Shown here: in pieces, positions 44,931 to 54,900 of the stretch | Layout of the letters: every line of letters starts with the position of its first letter | How positions within the stretch are numbered: position 1 is the stretch's first letter | Source of the DNA: Bog-950 sp035299425 | Lineage (GTDB): Bacteria; Bacteroidota; Bacteroidia; Chitinophagales; LD1 | Reading direction: 5' to 3' | Assembly (NCBI GenBank): GCA_035299425.1 | Contig: DATGWP010000181.1 | Coordinates: forward strand, 6,615-70,614 | DNA length: 64,000 nt | Notes under the pieces: model-generated | Told to the model about the DNA's origin: nothing | What the model saw: the letters and a program-made list of their open reading frames with translations, nothing else | Databases searched by the model: none | Translations under genes and position numbers: made by a program

Positions 44931-47546
44931 TTAAGGTTGTGTTTTTAGTACGCGTATGCTTTTATTAAAGCGGCCGCTTTGCAGTTGCAATACATATACC
45001 CCTTGCGGCATGGCCGACATATCGTATTGAATAGTTGAAACACCCGAACCCAGGTTAGCTACTTTGCCTTCTCCCGCATTTCTTCCATCCAAACCGGCAA
45101 TAGAATAATGCAACTGCACGTTGCCCTGCACATGGCATAGTATATTCAATACACCATCTACAGGGTTAGGGTAGGCCCCTATTAAAATATCAGCTTCTAT
45201 ATCCTGTATGCCGGTTACTATTATCTGCTGCGCAGCCGAAGTATTGCTACAGCCATTCACCGTAACCTGCAGGCTGTAATTACCTGTTTGATTAACCAGG
45301 TAGCTATCACCATCGGCATTTGGAATTGGGGTGCCATTTCTGTACCACTGGTATTGCGCGCCTGCCGTGTTAGCAGTAAGCAGTTTGTTGTTTACTACAA
45401 ACGTGGCATCGGGCAGCGCTGTGCCAGCAGCATTTATAGTAGCCGAAGCCGTTCCGCAATACCCTACCTGCGAAACTGTAACTGAATAACTTCCGGTAAC
45501 ATCGCTAACAGTGGCAGTAGTGGCCCCGTTAGACCACACATAGCTACTGAACGATGATGGCTCCACCTGCACTGTAATAGTATCGCCGGCGCAGATGGTT
45601 GAATCGTAAGCAAGCACAGGTGTAATTACATCCGCCCCGGTTACAATGGTAATAGTATCGGCACCGGTAGAGGTACATTGCCCGTTGCTATTGCTCACAT
45701 TTACAATATAGGTGCCCGCAGCAGTTACCTGCAAAGTTTGCGTAGCCGAATTACCCGGCAGCCAGGTGTACGTACTAAAACCAGTGCCCGCATCCAGTGT
45801 TACCGTTTGGCCTGCGCAAATGGTAGTTTGTGTGGCCGTAATATCCACCGCTGTATTGCCTGCTCCGGCCGTAGATATAGATACCGTTTGCGAAGTATCG
45901 CTACAGCTGCCCTGCGTAACTATTACAGCATAATTGCCGCTTGTGTTTACCGCCAGTGTATCTGCCGCTTGCCCATCTACCACTGCACCATCTTTCAACC
46001 ATACATAGGCAGCACCGGTAGGTGTGGCAAACAATGTTTGCGATGCACCATTGCAAAGCAGCAAAGGCCCATCGGGCGAAAGCTGCGCAGCAGGCACTGT
46101 ATTAACCACTACATTTTGTATAGATGAAACAGCGCTATCGCACTGGTTGTAAACCGTAACCCGGTAGTTACCACTCTGCGCCACACTAATAGCCTGCACC
46201 GTTGCACCGGTTGACCATTTATACGTATACGCCGAACCGGCATTGGCTGTAAGCGTTACGCTGCCGCCATTGCAAAAGCTAAGCGGCCCGCTGGCGCTTA
46301 CGTTGGCCACCGGCAAAGCAAATGCCTGTAAGTTGAATGCAGCTGTACCTGTGCAGCCCGATGCATTGGTAACAGTAACGGTATAGTTACCGGCCTGCGA
46401 TGCTGTAATAGTAGCCGTAGCAGCGTTATTGCTCCATTGGTAAGCGCTGAAACTACCCGCACTAAGCACCGTGCTATTATTGCCACACAAATACGGCTGG
46501 GTACTGCTTATAGTAGTAGCAGCAGCCTGGCCCTGCGCAACTGTTTTGCTGGCCGTAGTGCTGCAACCATTGGCATCGGTAGCTGTTAAAGTATAAGTGC
46601 CGCCGGCATTTACTGTAGCCGACGATGTGTTGCTACCGGTGCTCCATACATATGAACTAAAACCGGTAGAAGAAAGTGTAACAGTACTGCCGGGGCATAC
46701 CGTATTAGCACCGGTAATGGCAGGCGCATTTGTGGTGTGGGTGTTTACAGTAACAGCATCGCTGGCGGTTTGCCCGCCATTGGTTACCGTTACGGTATAG
46801 GTAGTGCTGGTGGCCGGTGTAGCAACCGGATTGGCACATGTAGTGCAACTTAAGCCTGTAGCGGGCGACCATGCGTAGGTAGTACCGCTGGTGTTAGATG
46901 CCGTAGCCTGCAATTGTGTACCGGTATTGGGACACACGGTAATATCATTGCCGGCACCAACTGTTAAGGCAACCTGTGCCGGTGTTATTACATACTGCTG
47001 GTGAAAAATAGAATCGCCGGAAGAGCCATTGCTATTGTTGCTTTTATTTACAGCCGTGTAGAATGTAATGTTCCCAACGTTGGTAGCAGGGGCGGTCCAG
47101 TTAAAACTCCAGGTGTTGTTGGTGTTGGCGCTCTTATGGCCAATGTATTTGATAGTGCCTTGTGTTTGCAGGCTGGTATTGGCAGCATTGGTTACAGCAA
47201 AAGTGCCGGCATTGGAGTTGGCAGCTGAAAGCGCCGACATAGAAAAGCCTGGCCTGGCCGAATTACCCAATACCGTAAAATTCATAATGTATGCAGTGCC
47301 GGGCGTATACTCAAAACCGGCTAGGGCCACCTGGTTGCCGCTGGTAGTGCCAATAGTAACCGTAGCACGGCTGGCCGTAAAGGCCCCGAACGTGCTATGG
47401 CAGCCCGCGCGTGCGCAGGTGTTGTTGTTTACAGGGTCTTTTACGCTGCCGGTATCGGGCTGGGCGCTATGCGATTGCGCCGTTTTGAAGGTGAGCGAAT
47501 AGCCAAGGCATATTACAAATGAAATCCAAAGGAAAATTTTACGCAT
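44931..47546 (-). CDS. T9SS-exported protein with choice-of-anchor-V-like and Ig/PKD-like repeats
   Basis: The 871-residue protein has a signal peptide (about residues 1-27) followed by a domain (about 35-195) with a Cys-rich start, NNNTCARAGCHSTFG, and sequence like the choice-of-anchor V / reelin-like domain of Bacteroidota proteins. Several Ig/PKD-like repeats of 75-90 residues follow, each of type VCPGSTVTLSSTGFSSYVWSTGS...GTYTLTATDANGC. They include at least seven WSxG/WLPG-type strands. A type A T9SS sorting domain (IGAYPNPVDGVLNI...KSIRVLKTQP) ends it. Note that CARAGCH is CX4CH, not the CX2CH heme motif, so heme attachment is not supported. Surface binding is inferred. Confidence 0.85.
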   Translation of the reverse strand: MRKIFLWISFVICLGYSLTFKTAQSHSAQPDTGSVKDPVNNNTCARAGCHSTFGAFTASRATVTIGTTSGNQVALAGFEYTPGTAYIMNFTVLGNSARPGFSMSALSAANSNAGTFAVTNAANTSLQTQGTIKYIGHKSANTNNTWSFNWTAPATNVGNITFYTAVNKSNNSNGSSGDSIFHQQYVITPAQVALTVGAGNDITVCPNTGTQLQATASNTSGTTYAWSPATGLSCTTCANPVATPATSTTYTVTVTNGGQTASDAVTVNTHTTNAPAITGANTVCPGSTVTLSSTGFSSYVWSTGSNTSSATVNAGGTYTLTATDANGCSTTASKTVAQGQAAATTISSTQPYLCGNNSTVLSAGSFSAYQWSNNAATATITASQAGNYTVTVTNASGCTGTAAFNLQAFALPVANVSASGPLSFCNGGSVTLTANAGSAYTYKWSTGATVQAISVAQSGNYRVTVYNQCDSAVSSIQNVVVNTVPAAQLSPDGPLLLCNGASQTLFATPTGAAYVWLKDGAVVDGQAADTLAVNTSGNYAVIVTQGSCSDTSQTVSISTAGAGNTAVDITATQTTICAGQTVTLDAGTGFSTYTWLPGNSATQTLQVTAAGTYIVNVSNSNGQCTSTGADTITIVTGADVITPVLAYDSTICAGDTITVQVEPSSFSSYVWSNGATTATVSDVTGSYSVTVSQVGYCGTASATINAAGTALPDATFVVNNKLLTANTAGAQYQWYRNGTPIPNADGDSYLVNQTGNYSLQVTVNGCSNTSAAQQIIVTGIQDIEADILIGAYPNPVDGVLNILCHVQGNVQLHYSIAGLDGRNAGEGKVANLGSGVSTIQYDMSAMPQGVYVLQLQSGRFNKSIRVLKTQP

Positions 47547-47701
47547 GTAAAACCTATTGATGAGTTAAAAAATACTTATTGCAAAAAGGGCATGGGTTTG
47601 CTGTAGACGATAAATCTATAGCAGACACCGCGCAATTCTTACTGTAATAAGAAAGCTACGATAAGATAATGTGGGGTTTGGGTATAACTAAAACAATTCA
47701 A

Positions 47702-48718
47702 CTACATAAAATGTTTTAGCAGGCGCACTTCTTCCTGGCTCAGGAACCTCCAGCGGCCACGGGGTAAATCCTTTTTGGTAAGGCCTGCAAAGAATACCCG
47801 GTCCAGCTTCTCAACTTCATAACCACAGGCTTCGAACAAGCGGCGTATAAAGCGGTTTTTGCCCGTGTGTATCTGCACACCTACTTCGGCTTTATTCTTA
47901 GGGTTAGGGTAAGCTATTTCGTCCAGTTCGGCAATGCCATCTTCCAGCACTACACCACCTTCGGCTATTTTATCAAAATCTTCTTTGCGTAATTTTTTAT
48001 CCAGTATTACATGGTATACTTTCTTCACCTCGGTGCTTGGGTGGGTTAGCTTTTGTGCCAGCTCACCATCGTTGGTAATAAGCAATACGCCGGTAGTCTG
48101 GCGGTCGAGGCGACCCACAGGGTATAAACGTGGTTTCTTGATAGAATCTATCTGATCGTAAGCGCCGCGCAAAAGTTCCATTACGGTTTTGCGGTCGTTT
48201 TCATCTTTCACAGTGGTGATGTAATCCTTCGGTTTGTTCAGCAGTATGTAATACTTCTTCTCCAGCGAAAGCACCTTACCATCAAACTCCACTTTATCTT
48301 TCACATTCACTTTGTGGCCCATTTCGCGCACCACAGTGCCGTTAACTTTTACACGGCCCTCTTTAATAAGGTCATCGGCAGCGCGGCGCGAAGCCACACC
48401 TGCATGCGATATGTATTTGTTCAAACGAACTTCATCAGGAAACTTTTCCTCCGGTGCATAAATCTCCTCTCCGTCAACTTCTTTACCGCGCTTAGGGCTT
48501 ACGTACTTTTTGGCAACAGATTTTTTATCGCCTTTGGTAGCGTCAAACTTTTTCTTCTCAAATTTCTTATCCAATGCACCACTGCTGCGCTCAAACATTT
48601 TTTTGGCGGCAGCCTCTAATGCGGGGTTCCCTTTCTTCGATTTATCCCACTTTTTGTAGGGAATAGAAGATGTTTTTGTTTCCCGCTTGGGGCCTTTATC
48701 TGATGATTTTTTCTGCAC
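47702..48718 (-). CDS. rluB: 23S rRNA pseudouridine synthase, RluB/RsuA family
   Basis: The 338-residue protein has a long Lys/Ser-rich N-terminal extension (residues 1-90) of a kind common in Bacteroidota members, then an S4 RNA-binding domain (RLNKYISHAGVASRRAADDLIKEGRVKVNG). The catalytic domain follows, with the motif GRLDRQTTGVLLITNDGELAQKLTHP; its Asp is the catalytic residue of the family. The C-terminal motif IHTGKNRFIRRLFEACGYEVEKLDRV is the other family signature. The enzyme converts a uridine of 23S rRNA to pseudouridine; the exact position is inferred from E. coli RluB. It stands alone, between two secreted-protein loci. Confidence 0.92.
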   Translation of the reverse strand: MQKKSSDKGPKRETKTSSIPYKKWDKSKKGNPALEAAAKKMFERSSGALDKKFEKKKFDATKGDKKSVAKKYVSPKRGKEVDGEEIYAPEEKFPDEVRLNKYISHAGVASRRAADDLIKEGRVKVNGTVVREMGHKVNVKDKVEFDGKVLSLEKKYYILLNKPKDYITTVKDENDRKTVMELLRGAYDQIDSIKKPRLYPVGRLDRQTTGVLLITNDGELAQKLTHPSTEVKKVYHVILDKKLRKEDFDKIAEGGVVLEDGIAELDEIAYPNPKNKAEVGVQIHTGKNRFIRRLFEACGYEVEKLDRVFFAGLTKKDLPRGRWRFLSQEEVRLLKHFM

Positions 48719-48813
48719 GTGGTAAACCTAAGTGATTCTTTAAATAATACAAACAAAATAGCCCTAAGACTTGCGAAGTTTTAAAAGCTTCAAAAGTCAC
48801 TTATCGCACCCCT

Positions 48814-50928
48814 TTAATTTAATTCTATCGAGATAATTTCCACTCTTCTTTCAAGAGCAGCGGCGGGGTTATACACCGAATTGCGCTTATCAATCCGGCT
48901 ATCGCTTATTTCTTTGGCGGCTGTTTCTTCACCAAACGATTCGTTTTTAATCAGCAGCTTACCACTGGCTATGTAGCTTAGCAACATCCCCTCGCGGTAG
49001 TGGTAGAAGTAATTGCGCAACGATGCTACACGCCTGTAGCCCAGCTTAATGTTATACTCGTTAACGTTTAGCGGCGAGCAGTAACCCTTAACTGTAACTT
49101 CTACCTTATTGCCTGCCTCTAAAAGCTCTTTAAGCTGCGCACTGAATGCCACCAGGTCGTAGTAGCCTTTATCTACTTTGCTAATAAACAGCGAATCAAT
49201 TTCCCTTTTAGCGCTTAGCTTATCATCGCCTTTCAATCCCTTCAAATATTCCCGCTCATATTCAAAGCGCCGCTGCGAGTAGGCCTCATACGTTTGGCGA
49301 TAATCTAACTTAGTAGTATCGCTAAGTGTGCGGGCATCGGGTTCGTCGTTATGAAAATACAACTGCACGCCAACTTTTTGTTTTACCTGTTTCAGTTCTT
49401 TATTGATAATAACATCCGGAACAATGGGCTTCTCCTGCGCCAACACAGGCGGCACCACCGGCGCAACTATAGGCGTATCCTGCTTAGCTGCAATTACAGA
49501 TGTATCAACCTTAACTATTGCCGGGGTATCTACTACAACAGCCACAGGTGTATCTATCTTCACCACAGGTGGTTCAATAGGCCTTTGCACTTTTTTGCCT
49601 GTGCCATAAGCATAAATATCGTTACAGCAGGTTTCAGCTTCTATAAAATAAGAGCCCTTACGGTTAGATGTAATATACGCCCGCGAGTCATCTACCGCCT
49701 TTGAATAATACAAATCGTTCTGCGGTGTATTGATGGGCATCAGCAAATTCTTAGGGTCGCTCCACGTAGCTGCCTCACCGGTAGTTTCAAAAATATCGTA
49801 GCCGCCAAAACCGTAATGCCAGTCGCTGCTAAAAAACAGCTTCTTATTATTTACATCATAAAACGGTGTTATCTCGTTGCCCTGGCTGTTTATTTTGGTT
49901 CCTGCATTTACAGCAGGCTGATAGGTACCATCGGCATTCAGTTTGCTCACCCAAATATCCATTTGTCCCTGCCCCCCTTCTCGGTCCGATGAGAAGAATA
50001 ACACCTCATTGCCTGCCTTATCAAAACCAATGGCAGGCTGTGTGTTGGTAGCAGCCGGGTCGTTTACCTGCTCGCCCAATTTCTCGGCCGGCGACCACTT
50101 AAACGTATCGAACTTAGTTACATAAATATCGCAACGTGTTTTTGTTTTGTCCTTCTGCTCGCATTGGGTAAAAACAAATTTTCTCGAGTCGGGCGAGTAG
50201 TTGCCGTTGCCTATGTTCAACTCCTGGTTAGCACCTTCAGGCGTATAGGTCAATGCAAAGTTGGGCGGCTGATTGTAGATGCGCACCAGGTACTTCTCAT
50301 TCTTTTTATCGGTAGATATATTGTGCAGCGCCGAGTATTGAATCTTATCGGGAAACACATGCATGGCATTGAACTCCGATTGCGGTGTATTTACCTCCTT
50401 ACCCAGGTGCTCAATCTTTATTGAATCATTTTTCTTCGCGTTATCCCGTATCCAGTTACAGGCCTCTATTTCCTGTTGGGCCTTAGCATGGTAATAATCT
50501 TTCTTCCTGTTCTTATTATGAAAGCGGTGGAACAGCTTTTGAGCCTCTTCGCATTTACACTCGCAGGTGTTGCGCAGCACCTCGCCCAGCCAGAATATGG
50601 CCATGGGGTACTTATTGCTTTTATCCAGTTTTAGCACAGCACGGTAACCCGCAGTGGCACCCACCAGGTCATTAAACATGCGGCTGGCCTCGGCGTACTT
50701 ATAATGCAACTCAGCATTCTCATCATCCTTTTTAATGGCATCGTTGTAATAGCGCGATGCCGCGTAGTAATCGCCCTCTTCAACTTTCTTATCGCCGGCT
50801 TTGGTCAACTGCAACGCAGATTGCGCATTAGAATCTACTACTATCAATAGCAGACACAACAGGGCAAGAAATATGCCCCTGCATTTAGTTGCCGTCTGAT
50901 GATTGATAACTGCTAACTGTATTCTCAT
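48814..50928 (-). CDS. TPR, PD40 propeller and OmpA-like outer-membrane-associated protein
   Basis: The 704-residue protein, counted from the second ATG, has a signal peptide (about residues 15-36), TPR repeats (about 40-135), PD40-type propeller repeats (NGNYSPDSRKFVFTQC, NEVLFFSSDREGGQGQMDIW, KKLFFSSDWHYGFGGYDIF) and a Pro/Val/Asp-rich linker (about 450-510). An OmpA-like C-terminal domain (VEVTVKGYCSPLNVNEYNIKLGYRRVASLRNYF) should bind peptidoglycan. This domain set is that of PorE-like and gliding-associated OmpA proteins. The ATG at 50928 overlaps the PorP/SprF stop as ATGA, so translational coupling is likely and this start is preferred to one 15 bases upstream. It probably anchors a surface complex with its operon partners. 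Confidence 0.85.
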   Translation of the reverse strand: MRIQLAVINHQTATKCRGIFLALLCLLLIVVDSNAQSALQLTKAGDKKVEEGDYYAASRYYNDAIKKDDENAELHYKYAEASRMFNDLVGATAGYRAVLKLDKSNKYPMAIFWLGEVLRNTCECKCEEAQKLFHRFHNKNRKKDYYHAKAQQEIEACNWIRDNAKKNDSIKIEHLGKEVNTPQSEFNAMHVFPDKIQYSALHNISTDKKNEKYLVRIYNQPPNFALTYTPEGANQELNIGNGNYSPDSRKFVFTQCEQKDKTKTRCDIYVTKFDTFKWSPAEKLGEQVNDPAATNTQPAIGFDKAGNEVLFFSSDREGGQGQMDIWVSKLNADGTYQPAVNAGTKINSQGNEITPFYDVNNKKLFFSSDWHYGFGGYDIFETTGEAATWSDPKNLLMPINTPQNDLYYSKAVDDSRAYITSNRKGSYFIEAETCCNDIYAYGTGKKVQRPIEPPVVKIDTPVAVVVDTPAIVKVDTSVIAAKQDTPIVAPVVPPVLAQEKPIVPDVIINKELKQVKQKVGVQLYFHNDEPDARTLSDTTKLDYRQTYEAYSQRRFEYEREYLKGLKGDDKLSAKREIDSLFISKVDKGYYDLVAFSAQLKELLEAGNKVEVTVKGYCSPLNVNEYNIKLGYRRVASLRNYFYHYREGMLLSYIASGKLLIKNESFGEETAAKEISDSRIDKRNSVYNPAAALERRVEIISIELN

Positions 50929-51989
50929 AGAAACGCCGGACACACCGCCCCCGGTTTATTTATCTTTTTCACTTTGGCTAATATGTATATCACGCTCACT
51001 TCAAAGCCACCATTGTAGCGGCTGGCTGCGCGCAGCTTCGAAAAGTTCACATCGTAGCTAAGGTTTACCTGCAGGTTGTCGTAATCCATACCGGCAAATA
51101 ACCAGCCTGCCTCGGCCGAGCGGCCATAAGCACCCAGATTAAGCGCAATGGTATGCAGCGATTTCATAGCTACATAATACTTTACATGCGCGCCATAGCC
51201 TACTTCGTATTTGCTATCCTGCATTTGAAACTGCACCTCAGGCACTATATCTACCCGCTTGGCCACCTTAGCCTGCGCGCGGGTGTGTACCGTAAAACGC
51301 GGGTTTAGCTTAACCGAGTTATCGTTATAAAAAGTTTGCTTAGGCTGTGTTAAGTGCGTAGCACCAAAGCCTACAGTAAAATTTGTGCGCTCTGTTTTTG
51401 TATAGCGATATGCAAGGCCCACACCCAGATCGAAATAATTAAACCGTGTGCGCGCAAAGGTTTCATCTACACCAATGTTAGGGTCAAACACATCACCGTT
51501 CCACTGGTTGTCAAAATTGAGTTTGCTGTAATTAATGTTGCGGTTAACCAGGCCAAACTGCATACCACCGCTTAGTGCGTGGTGGTTCTTCTTATCCAGC
51601 ATCTTTGTGTAAGAAACAGATAGCGCTGTATTAAGCGAGGTAAAACGCGAATCGCCTGCACGGTCAAAAAAGAACACCAGCCCCCCTCCTATCCTATCGC
51701 CGTTTTTAAGTGTGGCGAAATTCATTTCGGCCGATGCTGAGAAGGTATTATACCTAACCGGTACCGATGGCCACTGGTTGCGGTAGTTGCCTACAAACCT
51801 AAAATCGCCATCGAACAAATTAGTGTTAGCGGGGTTTTGGTTCAGCGGCGAAAAATTGAACTGAGAGAAGTGTATATCCTGTGCTTGTAGATCACAGAAC
51901 ACAGAGCCCAGACCATATACAAATACAAGCGCCAGAAACAATGTTCTGCTACCTGCCTTCATATATGTATAGCTTCTTTTCATTTTCAA
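50925..51989 (-). CDS. PorP/SprF family T9SS outer-membrane protein
   Basis: The 354-residue protein has a signal peptide (about residues 12-36, LQAQ) and then the family signature QDIHFSQFNFSPLNQNPANTNLFDGDFRFVGNYRNQW. Alternating strands of a beta-barrel fill the rest (GGGLVFFFDRAGDSRFTS, ALSGGMQFGLVNRN, LGVGLAYRY). Proteins of this family are needed for secretion or anchoring of particular T9SS type B cargo, as SprF is for SprB in Flavobacterium johnsoniae. It lies between the cargo gene (7 bases upstream) and the OmpA/PD40 gene (ATGA overlap), so all three form one operon. Confidence 0.92.
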   Translation of the reverse strand: MKMKRSYTYMKAGSRTLFLALVFVYGLGSVFCDLQAQDIHFSQFNFSPLNQNPANTNLFDGDFRFVGNYRNQWPSVPVRYNTFSASAEMNFATLKNGDRIGGGLVFFFDRAGDSRFTSLNTALSVSYTKMLDKKNHHALSGGMQFGLVNRNINYSKLNFDNQWNGDVFDPNIGVDETFARTRFNYFDLGVGLAYRYTKTERTNFTVGFGATHLTQPKQTFYNDNSVKLNPRFTVHTRAQAKVAKRVDIVPEVQFQMQDSKYEVGYGAHVKYYVAMKSLHTIALNLGAYGRSAEAGWLFAGMDYDNLQVNLSYDVNFSKLRAASRYNGGFEVSVIYILAKVKKINKPGAVCPAFL

Positions 51990-51996
51990 ATCCCTA

Positions 51997-54900
51997 TTAT
52001 CTTATTAAAGTCACATTGCCCTTCAACTCAAACTTTTTGCCGCCATCGCACAGGCCCTCGGCATACCAGCCAAATACAGCAGGGTCAATTTTCTTACCGT
52101 TAAACGTTCCGTCCCAGCCTTTGCTTATATCCTTGGTGTCAAACATTTTTTGCCCCCAGCGGTCGTATACTGCAAAATATAACTGTGTTACATTATTAGC
52201 GCGCACATACAATACATCATTCTTACCATCACCGTTAGGCGAAAACGCATTGGGTATATACACCGTGGTTTGCTCGCACGGTGTGCGCTCCAGGTAAACC
52301 CACACGGTATCTGTTTTGGCGCAACCGTTTCCATCACGCACTTCTACTACGTATGCGCGGGTTTCGCGTGGGCTGGCCACCGGGTTTACTATATCCAGCG
52401 CACTAAGTGTAGAGTCTGCATTCCACATCAGCCATACCGCGTTAGTTGAATCGGCCTGTAGTTGCGATGTTTGGCCTAACTTGATAGTATCGGGGGTAGC
52501 CGTGGCTACTACATTGGGCGCTGGGGTAAATATGCTGATGGTTACCGAGTCGGTATATTGGCACTGGTAGCTGTTTTGCGCAGTTACTACAAAGGTGGTG
52601 GTTTGCCCTACCCACACCGTTGGTGTAGCAGTGCTGTCTCCGCTTACTATACTGGCATTGGGGCTCCAGTCGTAAACCAGCGGCACCGCAATATTTAAAT
52701 GGTTGGCCTGTAGCTGTATATTGCTGCCGCTACAAATAACCATATCGGGGTTTATAGATATAGAATCGTACACCACATTTACAGTTTGAAATATTGAGTC
52801 GCTGCAAACACCATTTGAAATCTCTAACAGGTAGGTGGTAGTATCTAACGGAAAAGCCTGAGGATTAGGTATAGCCGCATTGCTTAGCGTGGCGGCCGGC
52901 TGCCAGGTGTAAGTATTGCCGGTAGCTGCAAAGCCTATTAAGGTAGTATCGCCATAGCAAATAGTAATTGCCGGTAGCGGGTAGGTAGTATCGCTTAGCA
53001 AAATAAGTTGCTTGGTCACCGAGTCTACCCTAAGACAGCCGCTATTGTCGCGTACTACCAGGGTAATAGTTTGTATGTTGCCCTGTGTGTAAATGTGTAT
53101 AGGGTTTTGCAGGGTAGATGTAGTGCCATCGCCAAAATTCCACAGGTAAGTAGCACCGGGGCCTTCGTCCCCGGTACTGGTAAATTCTGCCGTATCGGGC
53201 AGGCAACCACTGGCGGGCAACAAAAAGTCGGCATTTAAAGGTACAGGCGGTGGCAAAAGTATGCGCACCGAATCGGAATACAAACAGCCTAAAGATGTTT
53301 GCGCCGTAAGGTATACGGTAGTATCGGCCGTAATTACTGCCAGCGGGTTAGCCGTAGCAGCACCGGCTATTATAACACCGGCCGGTGTCCAGGTATATTG
53401 CACAAAAGTGTTGCCGCTGTTGCTGGTAGCGCTTAGCACGGTGGTATCGCCGGGGCAGGTGATAGGCGTGTTGGTTATATTCAAATCATCGGTGGTTACT
53501 GTTACCGTTTGCCTGAATGTATCGGTACACACACCGTTAGACACCAGCAACTGATACGTAGTAGTGGCCAGCGGCGATGCTATAGGGTTAGATACATCAC
53601 TCTCATTAAGCGAACCGGTAGGGCTCCACTGATAAGTTAAGGTAGTATCGTTAGTAGGTGGCAGGCCTATCTGCACGCTTTGTGCCGGGCAAATAGTAGC
53701 TGGTGATAAGATGTCGGTGCCCGCGCTCGATAGCACCAGTATCTGCGCTTGTGCGGTATCACTGAAATTGCAGGTGCCGGGGTCGCTTACTATAAGTGTA
53801 ATGGTATATACACCCGACTGCGTAAATGTATGCTGCGGGTTCTGCTGTGCAGATGTTCCACCATCGCCAAATGTCCAGCTATAGGTAGCGGCACCACTGG
53901 CGGTGCTGGTATTGGTAATTGGCGTAGCTATACCCGCACAGGCAGCGCTTACATTAAAATCGGCCAGCACTATAGGCAGGTTAAAATCGAATTTAAAAAC
54001 CCCGTTATTACAATTAGGCGAATTATTAACCTGCGATACTGCACCCGCTGTGGTAGGAAAATCATCATTATTGCCACAACCGGCACACACGCTTTGGTAA
54101 ACAACACCCCCGCGGTCAAACCGCGAGGTGCCGCCATCCACATGCTCCTGGCTTACCGGACCGCCAAAATAAGTAGCATACGATAATGCCGAGGCATCAT
54201 CCTCTATCACCATCAAATAAAAATCGCTGTTATCGGTCGTGCTTTGGTGGGCATCGTTAGTCACCGGTAAACCGGCAGTGCCACCAAAACCATTTACCGC
54301 GCCACCCCAGCCCGCTACATACACTTTGTTACATAAATCCACCAAAAAGGCGGTAGGCGAAATTGGCGGTATGCCGGTGGCTTGCCCCAGCGAAGTGCTC
54401 CACACTATGGTATCTAACTGTGGTTTTAATTTAGTAATAAACAAACCACCGTTCACCACATTGTAAGCAGCATTCCTTATATAGTTACTTCCGCTCGACT
54501 CTACCTGCCCCAGCAAAAACACCTCATCATTACGGTTTGCCTCAATAAAAAATGCCTGGTCGTAATCGCTGTAGCCGTAATAGCTCGATTGCAATATCTG
54601 CTGCCCGGTTTTACTTATGTGCGCCACAAACCCATCGCAATCGCCACCGGCAAATGTTTGTTGCAGCGAGCCTGTAGTTACCGGAAAGTTAGTTGACTGC
54701 GTGCCACCCGTAATATACAGGTCATCGTTCTTATCCAGCGATAAGGAATACACTGCATCATCATCATTACCGCCTATGTAACTGCTCCATATTATATTGG
54801 TCAGGTTGTTATTCATTTTAATTATCACCCCATCTAACCCTCCACCGGCATAAGCCGGTTGAAACGGCGAACCGGTTATAGGAAAATCGGCAGACCGGGT

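Noticed and set aside
44931..47546. CARAGCH near residue 44 as a c-type heme site.
   Set aside because: The spacing is CX4CH rather than CX2CH, and the context fits a choice-of-anchor-V-like domain.
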